Assembly: GCF_027942865.1 (NCBI RefSeq)
Contig: NC_134517.1
Coordinates: forward strand, 6,777,705 to 6,841,704
Source: Odontesthes bonariensis
Taxonomy: Eukaryota; Chordata; Actinopteri; Atheriniformes; Atherinopsidae
DNA: 64,000 bases
Direction: 5' to 3'
Shown here: piece after piece, positions 22,088 through 34,500 of the stretch
How the letters are laid out: each line of letters starts with the position of its first letter
Numbering within the stretch: the stretch's first letter is position 1
The notes under the pieces: model-generated
Database searches by the model: none
What the model saw: only the letters and a program-made list of their open reading frames with translations
What the model was told of the DNA's origin: nothing
Translations under genes and position numbers: made by a program

Positions 22088-22728
22088 TGTCACGATCATG
22101 CTCGGCTGTGCTGTTTTGCTGAGCAGGTTTACAGGAAGTACGGGGCGAAGTCTGGATTGCTCCTGCTTTCACACCTGTTCCTCATCTGCCCTTATCAAGA
22201 CAGTCTCAAGGAGCTGCAGGAGCAACCACTCTTCATTAGATTGTCTCATTTCACCAGTGGCAATTAGGCTAATTCCTGTGTTTATGCGAGAGTGTTCTTT
22301 CTAGTGTTTACCTTGCCTTCCTGTGTTCCTCATTACTGATCCCATTATCGTTTTCCTTGCTCTGGATTCCTATGCTAAGGAGTAGCGTTCACTGTGGAGT
22401 TAACAAAACCTCCCTGGCTCACCTACCTGCCAGCTCGCCCTCAGTGATGACTCAGAGCCACTGCACCACAGCCAGTATCCTCCCCTCCACTCTGGAAATC
22501 CTTCTGGGCTACGTGAGAACAATTCATTGCACTTGTCTGGACAATTCTCTAACTTCGATTCCCACTAACCGTCTCCCTCCTCTCGGTGTTCCCTGACCAC
22601 CTGCATCTTCCCCTGGCTTTCAACATCATCCTCTCTGTAAATAAAGTGAGTCTTAACTCTTAACTCTCAGTGTCTGCGTCTGCTCTTGGGTACTTTTTGT
22701 GAGTTGACTAGGCACCTAGCCGTGACAC
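22088..22728. mobile_element. 641-bp non-coding element with TGTCACG/CGTGACA ends
   Basis: It starts TGTCACGATCATG and ends CCGTGACAC, flanked by TGGT on both sides (22084-22087 and 22729-22732). It interrupts the RT part of the LINE. The interior includes AATAAAGTGAGTCTTAACTC and TGTCTGCGTCTGCTC near its right end, a pattern I recall from a widespread teleost non-autonomous repeat, but I cannot name the family. No conserved ORF was seen. Confidence 0.6.
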
Positions 22729-22739
22729 TGGTGTGCGAG

Positions 22740-24540
22740 GAAGATCCTTTATTTACAAGAACAAACTGAAATCTATCAGACAAATATGACTTAAACCAGC
22801 CTAATGCAGTTCCTTTAATCCCAATAACATGTTCAAGTCTCGACCATATAAAATGCAGCACTGAGATCCAACAGAACAAGCACGGACACAAGTCCACTAT
22901 CAGACTTTCACCAGTGCTGTTTCTGTGCAATGATGCACTCTGAATCATGAAACTCATCAAACAGATTATTTTTGTGTAAATTATCACAAAGATGAACTGA
23001 AAGTTTTATTAATTTTTTTCCAAGAACCTTCGACAAAAAAAAGGGAGATTGGATATAGGTCTATAATTAGCTAACACTCATAAATCAGGAGTAAGTTTTT
23101 TAAGTAAAGGTTTAATTACAGCAACCTTAAAAGGCTGAGGTACATATCCTGTCTGTCACCAAAGATAGATTGATCAAATTCAATATGGAAGCGTCGATTA
23201 AGGGGGAAACCTCCTTGAACAGTCTGGTTGGGATTAGGTCTAAAATTCAAGTTGATGGTTTAGAAGAGATTTTTGTTGATAGCTCAGAGAGATCAACTGG
23301 GCAGAAGCTGTCTAAATACAAATCAGGTTCTAAAGATACTTCTAAAGCTGTTGTACTTGATGATACATTAGTGATAATAGCGGGAAGAATTCCATTAATC
23401 TCCTCTCTGATAGACACAATTTTATTGATAAAGAAGCTCATGAAATCATCACTGCTAAACTTTAAAGGAATACCTGGCTCAACAGAGCTCGGACTCTTTG
23501 TCAGCCTGGCTACAGTGCTGAAAAGAAACCTGGGATTGTTCTTATTCTCTTCTATCAATGATGAACGACAACCAGCTCTAGCTTTACAAAGGGCTTTCTT
23601 ATACGCTATTAGACTATCTTTCCAGACTAATTGAGACTCTTCTAAATTAGAGGAACGCCACTGTCTCTCCAGCTTTCTTGCAGCCTGCTTTAAAGCACGC
23701 AGCTGTGAATTATACCAAGGAGCCAACCTCTTTTGACTGATTACCTTCCTTTTCAGAGGGGCAACATTGTCCAGTGCTGTATGCATTGAAACTATAGTGC
23801 AGTCAACAAGAGAGTCAAATATTAGAGTAAATTTTAGGTAGTTGTCCTCTGTCATATTTGCGCATGGCAGTGAAGAAAATGATGATGGAATTAACTCTTT
23901 AAATCTGATTACCGCATTCTCTGTTAGACACCTTCTATATGTAAATTTCTTTTCAGAAGCTGTATCGTCAAGTAATGTAAACTCAAAGGTTATCAGAAAA
24001 TGGTCAGACAAGACAGGGTTATGAGGGAACACTGTTAACTGTTCACTCTCAATGCCATAAAGCGCAAGGTCAAGGGTGTGGTTAAGGCAGTGAGTAGGTC
24101 TGTGAACACTCTGAGAAAATCCAATTGAGTCTAATATAGAATTAAAGTTAATATTTAGGCTGTCATTTTTAACATCTACATGAATATTAAAGTTACCCAC
24201 AGCAATGACTTATCTGTACTCAGCACTAACTAGGATAAAAACTCTGAGAATTCAGACAGAAACTCAGAATAAGGGCCAGGTGGACAATACACAACAACAA
24301 ACACAAGAGGTTTCTGTGATTTCCACTTTGGGAAAAACTTTAAACAGTCAGAGGGAGTTGAGGCATTAATGCTAACATGATCCTCATTCTGTGGCCAGGT
24401 TTCTGTAAGACAAAATATATCAATGTGATGATCACAAATCAAGTCATTCACAGAGAGACACTTGGAAAGGAGACATCTAATATTCAGCAAACCACATTTA
24501 ATAGTTTTCTGTTTTTGTTCAGTTAAGTTTTTTTTGTCTC
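22740..24540 (-). pseudogene. LINE ORF2-like fragment: endonuclease, linker and start of RT
   Basis: From 24490 downward the frame reads [18 protein letters not shown] and [16 protein letters not shown] (endonuclease blocks). From 24200 it reads MGNFNIHVDVKND, then FSQSVHRPTHCLNHTLDLAL and VLSDHFLITFEF, the C-terminal endonuclease motifs S-D-H and G-N-F-N. A long basic linker follows (RLAPWYNSQLRALKQAARKL). Near 22980-22760, LEHVIGIKGTALGWFKSYLS is an RT block. Stops, a frame break at about 24210-24230 and a missing RT core show that it is dead. The order matches CR1/L2-group LINEs. Confidence 0.85.
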
Positions 24541-24689
24541 AATTTCGTCTCACTGTCATTATGGAGTTTTTATTTTTAATTTTTTTTTTGGGGGGGGGGG
24601 GGGCAGCATGTGGTGAGAAGCTGCAGAGAAATGTGTAAGACCACAACTTATTCTCTTTAATTGCATTTTCTAACTGTTTGGGAACTGAG

Positions 24690-26045
24690 GATGTAAATAG
24701 TGGATGTTGTAGCGTTACCGGGTATTTATATACCTATTAAATATAAGGATTTATGAGATGTTCTTACAGTCTCAAATAAACCTTACCTCGAATTCAGGGC
24801 ACCACCTACCTAGGTTTTGACTTAATTTAAGTCACAGTCAGGTAGGAAAACTGTTCGAAATCTTACGATCCTGGTGTTAAATTAATCTTTCGATTAATAT
24901 TCAATTAATATTCAGTCTCATATCTCGCTACTTTCGTGAAGTTCTCGTTTGGTTGGACAGACATTACGTAAAGAAAGCATACGACACAATCTGTGATTAT
25001 AACATATATATAGATATATGAACTGTTTATTACAATGATATGATCTTAGACATGAACCTTAAACAAACAGGAGATGCATTGAATATGGGTGATTATATAA
25101 AACACTTAGTGAATATAAAATAAAATATGGGGAATGGGGAGATACTGGATTTATTCAAATAGTTTGGGTTGGCTGACTATTTGACGCTAAATACTGACAT
25201 TTCGGATTAATGTATCATTCTGTGAAAGCCTCGAGACATCCATCAAACCCACTATAAGGTGAAAACGGGTCGGTCTTACTGTGCTGAAGTTCTGTTTAGC
25301 CGGTTCGGAACACGCCAGCGGCCACGCGGGTCCGAGGGGATTTCTCTTCCGCTCTCTGGGCCTTCCTGGCTGTCGTGGCTGACTTTAGCGGACTTCTCAG
25401 TTGCTTCTTTCACCGGGAAACCGAAACGATGGTGCCGAGGACTGTGGTTAGCTGATCGAATCTTTTGAGTGTCAGTGGGTCCGTTGCTTCTCTGATGAAG
25501 TGAACTTAAGTTCACAGAAGATTAATAAAAGGTTGCTTGGAGTTGGCTTTCTTGGTAGGAAAAGGTGATGATGGCGTGAAACAGCGGAGGTTAGGACGTG
25601 CGACGTAGAAGGACGTGGATGGCGAGGGACGAACAAAAACACGTAAAACGTGCATCTTCAGAGTATTTCAATCTGTTTCTTTGTTCGGGTCTTTCTTTCT
25701 CGTCTCCGGGGTCTCACTGGGTTCTGGAGGGTCTCCTCCGGTCGTCCGCTGCATCGTTATCCACACGTCCTTCCGTTCTCTCCTGAGATTATGGGAAAAT
25801 TCCCAAACTCCGGCGAGCTCTTCTCTTCTGCTTAAACCATCTCTAAAACTCTCTGAGCAGCTGTTCTCTGCTCAAATCTCCTTCTGAAACTCTGGGTTGG
25901 AACCCTTCTGGAACAAAAGGCAAGAAGCAAGAGAGCAGACGCCTGAAGCGAGCCAGCAAACGAGAGAACTAGAGAGAGACAGAGAGCGTGTGTTTTCCGC
26001 GGGTTCCGGGTTTTGACTCTCGGAGGCGGGGCTTACACTACTTTT
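24690..26045. repeat. CpG-rich LTR-like block, unclassified
   Basis: A sharp change in composition to CpG-rich DNA from about 25260, between AT-rich flanks. It has a TATATAAAA-like box near 25094 and an AATAAA near 25526, an arrangement compatible with U3-R-U5 of a solo LTR. It could begin TGTAGCG (about 24709) and end GCTTACA (about 26037), but I found no convincing target-site duplication and no internal retroviral genes. Open frames at 25259-25887 have no recognisable domain. An unclassified CpG island or another repeat type is equally possible. Confidence 0.3.
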
Positions 26046-29000
26046 TCAGCCAATGACATGCTTGAACTGTGTGCATGTCTGTGTAAGGTGATCTGTGCTA
26101 TATGGGGATTTCTGGATTTAGACAAAGAAAACTCTTATTTCTCCATTACTCCCATCTCATAGAACATTTGTCTCGGTGATTCTGAAAACACCACATCTTG
26201 TTAAGATATACAGATTAAAGATATAACATGGACTTGTAATATAAAGACATCAAAATAACACACATGATAAAGACAATTATGACTTTCAAAATTCAGATGA
26301 ATATCTATGAAATCGTGACATATGAATAGTGAGCCATACAATGTTCATTTTCTGTGTTAACAATGGGGATACCAAACAAATACCAAATAGATACTGAAGG
26401 GACATGTTAGAAGTTAATAGTTGCCTATATTGTCCATTTTACTGAGTCCTCTGGGATTTACATGTTCAACTAATCAACACTGCAGACCACTAGGGGGTAG
26501 TGTGGTTCCATCAGGCAGGTTGGGCATTTTCCAACAAGTTTGTTTCTTTGTAAATATTTAAGCCAGAATCGTACAAATTGTCTCTATATGCGTCTTGTGA
26601 TCAAGCTGGAAACCTGAAAGAAATTGTACACGGTTATCAAACACATTTAATATAGTTTTAAGATTCGACTAAAAGTGAGTCTTATGAAGTCTTCTCAGTT
26701 TGTATGTAGCCATCTGGTCGGTTTGCTGGTGAAAAGGGGTGTTAAAGTGTCAACTTTCGAGTTATGGTCTAGATAAGATAGTAAGTCTCCAACATCTCCA
26801 ACAGAAAGGTTCTTTGTTCATTCGAGTTTTCCAATTTTTATGGCAAGCGTCTGTTGTGAGTTCGACTCCCCAAAAGCTCTTAAGAGTGTTGTAAATTAGG
26901 CAGTTTTCTGTCTCTTTTTCCTTTGTGGAAAGAAAATGAAGATCTGGTTTATATCCACATACGTAAACATCCCCCACAGGAATGTTGGTTTTGTCAAAGT
27001 TTGAAAAACTCTTAATCCACACGGCACTGTGACTGCTACAATGTTGTACAGAGGAATTTGTGTTGATTTAGTAATTTAGTAAGATTTTAGTTGCTCAACA
27101 GTCCATGGTTGTTGTCTGATTCTCCTCATAATTCACCATACATTTTTAATAGGAGACAGTTCTCAAATCTAAGTTATCCATGTCATAGATATTGACACAC
27201 CCCAATACTATCACAAACACTAGCTTCTGCACTTTTCACTGATAACAGCCTTGGTGGTCTTTCTCTTTTTTGGCACGTCATCTGACCACCAAACACGTCT
27301 CCACTGTCTTTCCATCCAGTAGAGATAAGTTTGTGTTTAGTAAATGTACTTTCATCTTGTGTAATGTCGTTTCAAGTTACATTACTGGATGCGGGAGAAG
27401 GCCTGCACTAAAATGAGTGGACATAGTTTTCCATTTAGTCCCATGTCCATGTGGCTATATTAATCACAGTGGCACACAGTTTCTCATGAACTGCTGCGTG
27501 AGGGCTTGGGGGGCTGTCCTACAACACAAGTCTCTTTCTTTGGCCTTTACACACAGATTCCCACTCCCTAAGTCTTTTCACAATGATATGCTTTGTAGAT
27601 GTTAGGGGGGGGAAACATAATAATAATAACTTCTGCAATTTTGCAACAAGAAATATTTCTTGGACCTTATCAATGATTCTTGGACAGATTCATTCTTGCT
27701 TGGAAAGAAAAATACTTTCTTTGCCTCTCTCACAATTTGTTTTATTTTTCAGGTGTTGCTAGCATAACATTTTGAATTAATTCATAGTTTCAAAATATAA
27801 TAAAGTTATTCAGTGAAGACACTAAAAATAATTTGATTTGTACTTGTATTTGTTAGATAAATGATAAAACAAGGCAACAACTTATCAGTTTATCAATTTA
27901 ACAATTAACAATTTGTCAGCATCTTTTCTGAAAATAGGATTTACAAATCCAAAATTGTAGAAAACCAATATGTATCATTTTTGTTCTGTAAATTGTACTG
28001 ATTAATCAGAACTGTTGCTGATCAGTTTTCAAAAATGCAGAACAAAATACATGTGATGAGCTTGTATCTTGGGGTTCTTGTAGGCAAACTTGATCTTGTT
28101 TGGCTCATTCTTTGCCAGTTAGTTGAAAATGAGGTTCTGAGGCTCACCTGTTCTGGCTGAGTGCTTCATGTTACAACCCCACAGACTTCAGTAATGAGCC
28201 TTCATTTCCTTTTACTGGTACATTAACAGATTGTAGCCCATATGGGCTCCATTATCCTCAGTGACTGAGATGGACATCATGCATCATGGAAACACCTGCG
28301 CTCAAGCCTTCCATTTGTGAGAAAATCCGATCCTACTGGGAGATGATCCTAAGTACACTCTGTGTACTTCTGTCTGTTTACTCTTTTCAAGGAAAAGAGC
28401 TACTGCAGCTAAAGTCATTATACGCCTGAGCCAGGGGGCTCTGCAAATGGAGGTACATTAGCTAGACTGGGTTGACATTGGGTAAAGTGGTGTTTCCATT
28501 TTTCTGCTGCCTTTTGTGATCCAGATGTCCAGTAAAATAGCCAGTGGAGAGATGTATTTTACACGAGAGTGAGCAGTGCAATAAAAACTGCATCTACTCA
28601 TTAAAGCTCTACAGTCTGCAGTAATTGGCATACTGCCAAGTTGTACAACATAGTCTGCATTCAGTCCTTCCTCAGTCTTTTATAGTTTTATATTAACTTC
28701 AGATTGAAATATTATTTTGTTATGAAATACAGCCACATTCTCAAAAATCGATGTGTTGAGCTGTGGTTAACCCTGCAGGCTGCAATTGTTGTTATGCACA
28801 GTTTGTTTTTCTTGGCTTATTTCCACATCTGATCTATTCCCACTATTGTTTTACTAAATACCTGGATACAGACATTTGAATCACTCAGAGTCCTGCAGAG
28901 CATCCTCAATCACCGGGCGGATGAGAGAACTGTCTGTGGAGAGTGACTTTGACAAGATGCAGCCAGCTGTCTGTGGATAGTGGAGGGAGGGAGTGGCAGG

Positions 29001-31511
29001 ACAGGAAGAAAGGCTTGTAGAGGGAGGGGGGTTATTGGAGACGAGGCATGGTAGAAGTGGAGTATAGCAGCGCCAAGGGAATCAGAATCTAAGACCCAGC
29101 AGTAAAACTGAGGGGAAGGGAGGAGCGAGGCCAGGCTGGGCCAGATTTCCCCTCAAACACTTGCAGTCTTTTAAAGTCTCAGTTGAGCTGCCAGTGTCTG
29201 TACTCTCCCAGAGTGTCAGGGTACAGGGCCAGTTTCTTGTCCACACCTCCGTAGACCTTGTCTCTTTGTTACTTTTCCTCCCTTGGAGAGCTTTGTCCTG
29301 AAGACCACCCACCTCTAGAGGCCAGACTTCTGTTCCTTTCCGTGAGTAATCGTCTTTTTCAAAACACACATTAATTCAAACTGTTCTGAGTCATTCTTAC
29401 TATCGTTAGGAGCAGACACATGCAGATTTCCGCTTAAGTGATGCTTTCATGTCTCAAATTTCTGCCTCTGGTTTTAAGTTACTGTCAACAATCCTCTCTC
29501 CGCTGGCGAACTTTAGAGTTATACATGGATTTCATTGGGCTGGTACTGCCTATTCACTTTTTATTGCATTCCTCACGTAGTCATATGCAGAAAAAAAGGC
29601 TGCCCTCGGTAAACATCCCCCTTGAGGACATGGAACATCCCTATGATGCATCAAACATCTTCAAACTTAAAGTACAAACTAAATTCATGCATGCCAGGGT
29701 AAAGTCAGATGCTGTTGGCTGGCGTGACAGCTTTATAGTCCATTTCCATCCTGTCAGATGTTCCCCTGAGTCATGCCTTTGTGGTTGTGTGTCTGTGTAC
29801 AGTCAGTGGACTCACTGATTAAGTGGCCATGTGTGACTCATTGACCCCAAAATAAAATAAAAACATAATGCGGCTAACTGCATCTAACTACAGCTCAAAA
29901 GTTTGAAAGTGTAGTCCAAAAGAGGGTGTGTCAACTTTTCAACAATATAGAGATTCAAAAACTGCCTTTCACATGGATCTGCAGCAAAAACAGACAAAAA
30001 GTCCTCTCATTAGTTTACAGAGCAAATAGCTGTGGAAAGTAAGCATCAGTTTCACAAGCAGTCTGTTTTCTCAGAGGGAGTGTGATATTTAGTTATGAAG
30101 CAACTGCAGATAGATTCCACACATCATGCCAGTCGTGCTGTGGTGAGAACTCTCATAAACTTGCCAGAGGAAGCTGGCGCAGGGTGATGAAAAATAAGCA
30201 GAGGACAATGAGAGGAAAGAAAAGCTTATACACAGGAAAACAGCTATACTAACTTCAGAAAGTCTTCAGTTTCTGGACGTGTTTTAATCACATTTATCAG
30301 TTAACAACAGAGATTGTAAAAGACTATCAGCTTTCACTATCAAGCAGCAGGTTTGCAGTGCATTATTCTGCTCCTGTGATTGTTTCTCAGTGTTTTTTAA
30401 TGAGACTCTGAGTCCTGTTGGGCTGCACGGTGGTGTATTGATTAGCACTTTCGCCTCACAGCAAGAGGGTTACAGGTTTGCTTTCCGGTTGGACCGATTT
30501 TAATACACTTACAAAAATTTTGGAATGCATTAATAAAATTGACCCAACTTAAAAAGGACATGTTGAGGTGAAAGCAAACATGTTTATTTTTAAGATGTAC
30601 AATGAGTTAACTATCCTAATATGTCTGTGTCACCCTCCTTATTCTACTGTAGGTATTGATCAAAGCATTTGTGAAAACTAAGATAGCTGGTTGGCTTGCT
30701 GGTGGCTGAAATTTAAGGATCAAAGAATTGCTCAAATCAATAGAATGGAACCAAAGGGCAAATCTTATTGCATTCCTGATGCTATTTTGTCCTTAAAATA
30801 AAACCTTAATTCTTTGTAAATATTCCATATATAAAATAAAAAAAATAAAAAAATTGAGACTGCAGTAAAATCGGTTAATCTGAGAGAAGTCAGTCCACAT
30901 GTGTTGTCCTGGTTTCTGTTCGTCCTGGTTGAGGCCTGCACAGACTGCTGAGTGTGTGCGATTTCTCATAGTCAGCATACAAGATGCACCAGCCTCTCTG
31001 CTTCCAGGCGATGAAAAACGGAAGATTAATACCTTGACTGCATCAGGATTTAAATGGTGCCCTGTCTTTTTAAGAAACACAGGGTAGCGTGTTGTTCGCT
31101 CAACAAGACTGTCTGCAGCATGCATATGGATTGGTTTACTTTGAGCTGGTGTATTGTTTTGCTCAGGGGCTTTTTACCCAAGCAAATAGCCAGCACAAGT
31201 GACAAGAAGGATTCTCCTCATCATCATCACACACTATGAAGCTGTTGGTTTCTTAGCATGATACAAAGACATTTAACATCTATGGATCAACAGAGAAATC
31301 CTGTATAGGTAAAGTAAAGCAGAATTCCAGATTCCCTTGCTTCACTAACAAACCTTCTGTTTGCATTTAGATTTAACTCAGGCAGTGGTTTAGTGAGCAT
31401 CAAGCTTTTCCAAGATGTATTTGGTTTGGATTCAGAGGAATCTGAAGCAACTCACTGACATCTGTTTCTTTTTTAGCAGCATATTTCCACTGGCATGTGT
31501 CAAGGATAGAG
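26046..31511. other. Gene-poor interval upstream of plcd4
   Basis: No exon with recognisable protein similarity and matching splice sites was found. The interval may hold plcd4 5'-UTR exons or enhancers, which cannot be recognised here. A short SINE-like segment lies at 30417-30495. Open frames at 29082-29369 and 29438-29818 show no known motif. Confidence 0.5.
30417..30495 (+). repeat. Short SINE-like repeat fragment
   Basis: GGGCTGCACGGTGGTG, then TTAGCACTTTCGCCTCACAG and CAAGAGGGTTACAGGTTTG. This matches the very common fish repeat I recall as GGGCGGCACGGTGG…GCCTCACAGCAAGAAGG…GGGTTC. It is a truncated copy. Confidence 0.7.
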
Positions 31512-34500
31512 ATGGATCCTGAGGGTTCACGTGAGTGTATTCTCACAGTGAAGACTGTGATGGTTTTCTGGTTTGTTATGGTCAAATGAGCGTTGAGTTT
31601 GTGCTTAATCTGTGGTGTGAGCATCTAGGGTATGATGTTCATCAACTGTCCTCAGGTATCCAAGATGACCCAAATGTCAAGCTGATGATAGCAGGGTCGA
31701 CTCTAAGGAAAGTCAAATCTCGCTCCTGGAAGAAGCAGCGTCATTTTCGACTTCTGGAGGATGGCCTGACAATCTGGTACAAGTCCAGATGGGCAGGGAA
31801 AGGTCACTCCACCTGTGAGTGTAGATACATCTGATTACACACGTCATTTATACTGGATGTGAGGTTCAAGATGCTTTGCAAATGAAAAATGTCAACATAT
31901 TGACAACGCTGCCTTCATGCAACAGTACTCTGGGTCATTGTTGCATGTCTCTGTACTTGCCATTTCCTCTCTGCTCCTCTACATCTTTTTTTCCAATGGA
32001 GGCAAAATTAGCACTAAAACAACAACGAAAAAAACTTTAACAAAATCTAGTTTCAAAATGAGCAGCATTTCCTCTCAGGCTTCACAGAAAGTCTTTTTCT
32101 TATTATTTCACTGATCCCAAACCCCATGGCTCTAAACTCCTTCATCTAAAACTAAACCACATGCACAGGTCTGGTTCATGGGAGAGGACAGTTGCTGGCA
32201 ACATGTTCTAATTCCAAGAGCTCACAGAAAAGGCTCGATATGCCCTTTCCTCCATGGATCTCGTTGGTCAGGAGGGTAAATACCATGTCAATAAATCTGA
32301 AATGTATTTAGGTGGAAGGTCATTTAAGGCGTTGAAGGAGGGCAGAAATATTCTGAAGTTAATGCGAAGCTTTTCATCCCACTCTCATCTTTTTTAAAAA
32401 GTTGAAGTATTGCTTTAAGAAGCTAAGCTTAGTACAGTGGAGGCCGATATAAACTGATTATAGAGTCTTAGATTACCAGCCAGGCAAAACAGGCTGCCTC
32501 ACGGCTTCAGCCATCAAAAGAAACCAAATATCCACAGGTTCACTCAGGAAGTGAGTATGGTGACTAATTTTTCAATGGGCCTTGCAGATTTAATAAACAT
32601 AAACAGTAGCTCCTGATTATGCTTGATCTGTCTCTCAGGACAAGGAGTACGGTGTAATGACAACCCTGTTACAAATGAAGAGTCAGAGAGCCCAATGCAG
32701 GACAGAAAGACTCAGGAAATACCTTTAAGAGGAAACTAATTGCTAAGATTGAGAAGAAGGTGGGTGAGGATGAGTGATGATGGCAGACAAAGCATGAGGA
32801 AACAAGCAGGGGAGTTGGATGGCGCCAGACTAAAAACTGGAGCTGTGCAGATGCTGGAGCCGTTTGATGGGCTGCAGGAGAGAAAGGCTGACTGGCTAAC
32901 AGGGAAATCCTTAGAGAAATACAGATCGTTTCTACTAAAGTAGGAGTAGTAGCTGGTCTTTGAACAGTACATGAACAAATTGAACAAATTTGGTTGAGTT
33001 GATATACTGCTGGAAAACACAAGGATACGAAAAAAGTGGAAAATAAAACTAAAGCAGGAAAGACAGGAATCATGGTGATATGATGAAAGCCAAAAATCTG
33101 ACACAAAGTTATGACTGATAAGAATTAATTGAAATTACTGTCACCGTGACAGTAATCTGGTTGTTCTCATCTAGTATTTCAAAATGTTTTCTGCTTTTGC
33201 TTGTTATTGTGAGGGTGATTGCTTAATTGCTTAATTTACAGCACCACAAAAGGCCAGCTAATCTGACAAAAGTTCCGATAGCATACCTTCAAACTAAATG
33301 CAGAAGCATTTAAAAGGCATCAAAGACTTAATGTAGTTTAAAGCTCCACACTGATTTCTTTCTTTCTTATGATCATACACTGATGTCTCAGTCTCGGTGA
33401 TGGAGGTGGAAGCAGTGCGGGAGGGTCATCAGTCTGAGGTCCTGCTGAGCATCGCGGACGAGTTTCCTGCCAACCTCTGCTTCACCTTGGTGTTTCATGG
33501 TCGCCAAGGCAACCTGGACCTTGTGGCAGAGTCCTCCGAGGAGGCCCAGGCCTGGATCCAAGGAGTGCGCAAGCTGATCCACAAAGCCCAGACGATGGAT
33601 GAGCAGGAGAGGCTGGACCAGTATCCTTTTAACAGCTGCGGCTCATGGAGATGGGAATGTCATGTGAAACTGTTCTTAATTTGCTACTGGCTGATATCAC
33701 ACCCTGAGTTATTCTTCCACAACTACTCTTGGCGGGAGTTTTCCTCAGTAGCCTCTTAGATGGGTGTGGGACTGGTTTCAGAAAGCTGACAAAAACAAAG
33801 ATGGGAAGATGAATTTCAAAGAAGTGAGGAAACTGCTGAAGATGATGAATGTTGACATGAATGAAGAACATGCTCTTCATCTGTTCACGGTAAGAGTGTG
33901 ATGTGGAGATAAAAAAAATGTGAGCATGAGCAGACGCAATGATTGAGCTTACTGACAGTCATGTTATTACTTGATTTACTCAATATCAGGGGGGCGTAAA
34001 AGCTGTGTAACAGATTTCCTGGACATGACATGGTGCTGGTAGTATGCAAGGTTAAAGCCTGTGGTTATCACTACAGAGATGCATAACAAAAGACTATTTA
34101 AAAGTATTTTTTTTTTAATTAAACAAGACACTTCCTTTATTTCCACAGATGGCTGACAAGTCAGAGAGTGGATCTTTGGAAATTGAGCAGTTTGTTCACT
34201 TCTACAAGATGCTGACTCAGAGGGATGAGGTGTGGAAGGTGTTCCAGGACTACTCCGGAGACGGAGAGAGGTTATTGTTGGAGGAGCTGGAAAACTTCCT
34301 GATGATAGAGCAGCATGAGGGAGAGCAGAGTGCCCAGCATGCCAAAGAGCTCATTGAGCGATACGAACCCTCTGAGACAGGTACTCCTGGGGACATCATC
34401 TACATGTATCTCCCTAGCGATGCATGTTTTGTGACCACAGGCTGGACCTGAAGAACCAATGCTCTATTCAGTGCAGCTGCATGTTATGCTTGTAGAAACA

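Larger units (their letters stand above)
9411..24600 (-). mobile_element. L2-like LINE, fragmented by nested insertions
   Basis: Pieces of a single minus-strand non-LTR retrotransposon can be followed across the interval. The endonuclease part of the ORF lies near 24490-23900, the linker and start of reverse transcriptase near 23900-22740, a short fragment at about 21889-22083, the ORF C terminus at 17525-17184, and a 3' region split between about 17012-17180, 10116-10275 and 9411-9470. The 3' pieces carry sequence familiar from fish L2/CR1-group tails, such as GGAACGACTCCC, AACAGGAAGAAACCTC and a terminal ATTTATGTAGCGCC motif on the plus strand. Gaps between pieces coincide with other elements that have their own terminal repeats, so the LINE predates them. 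The 5' end is not well defined and part of the RT domain is missing, so it is dead. Confidence 0.75.

Noticed and set aside
23170..23634. 154-codon plus-strand ORF
   Set aside because: It is antisense to the LINE endonuclease-RT linker, which has clear protein motifs on the minus strand.
25259..25887. Open frames in the CpG-rich block as a retroviral or host gene
   Set aside because: They overlap in several frames, have no gag, pol or env motif, and are explained by low stop-codon frequency in GC-rich DNA.
29082..29818. Two open frames upstream of plcd4
   Set aside because: No familiar domain and no donor or acceptor linking them to plcd4; may be chance or UTR.
32669..33106. Long minus-strand ORFs (145 and 122 codons) in a plcd4 intron
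   Set aside because: Overlapping open frames in two registers with no recognisable motif and no matching splice context; likely chance.
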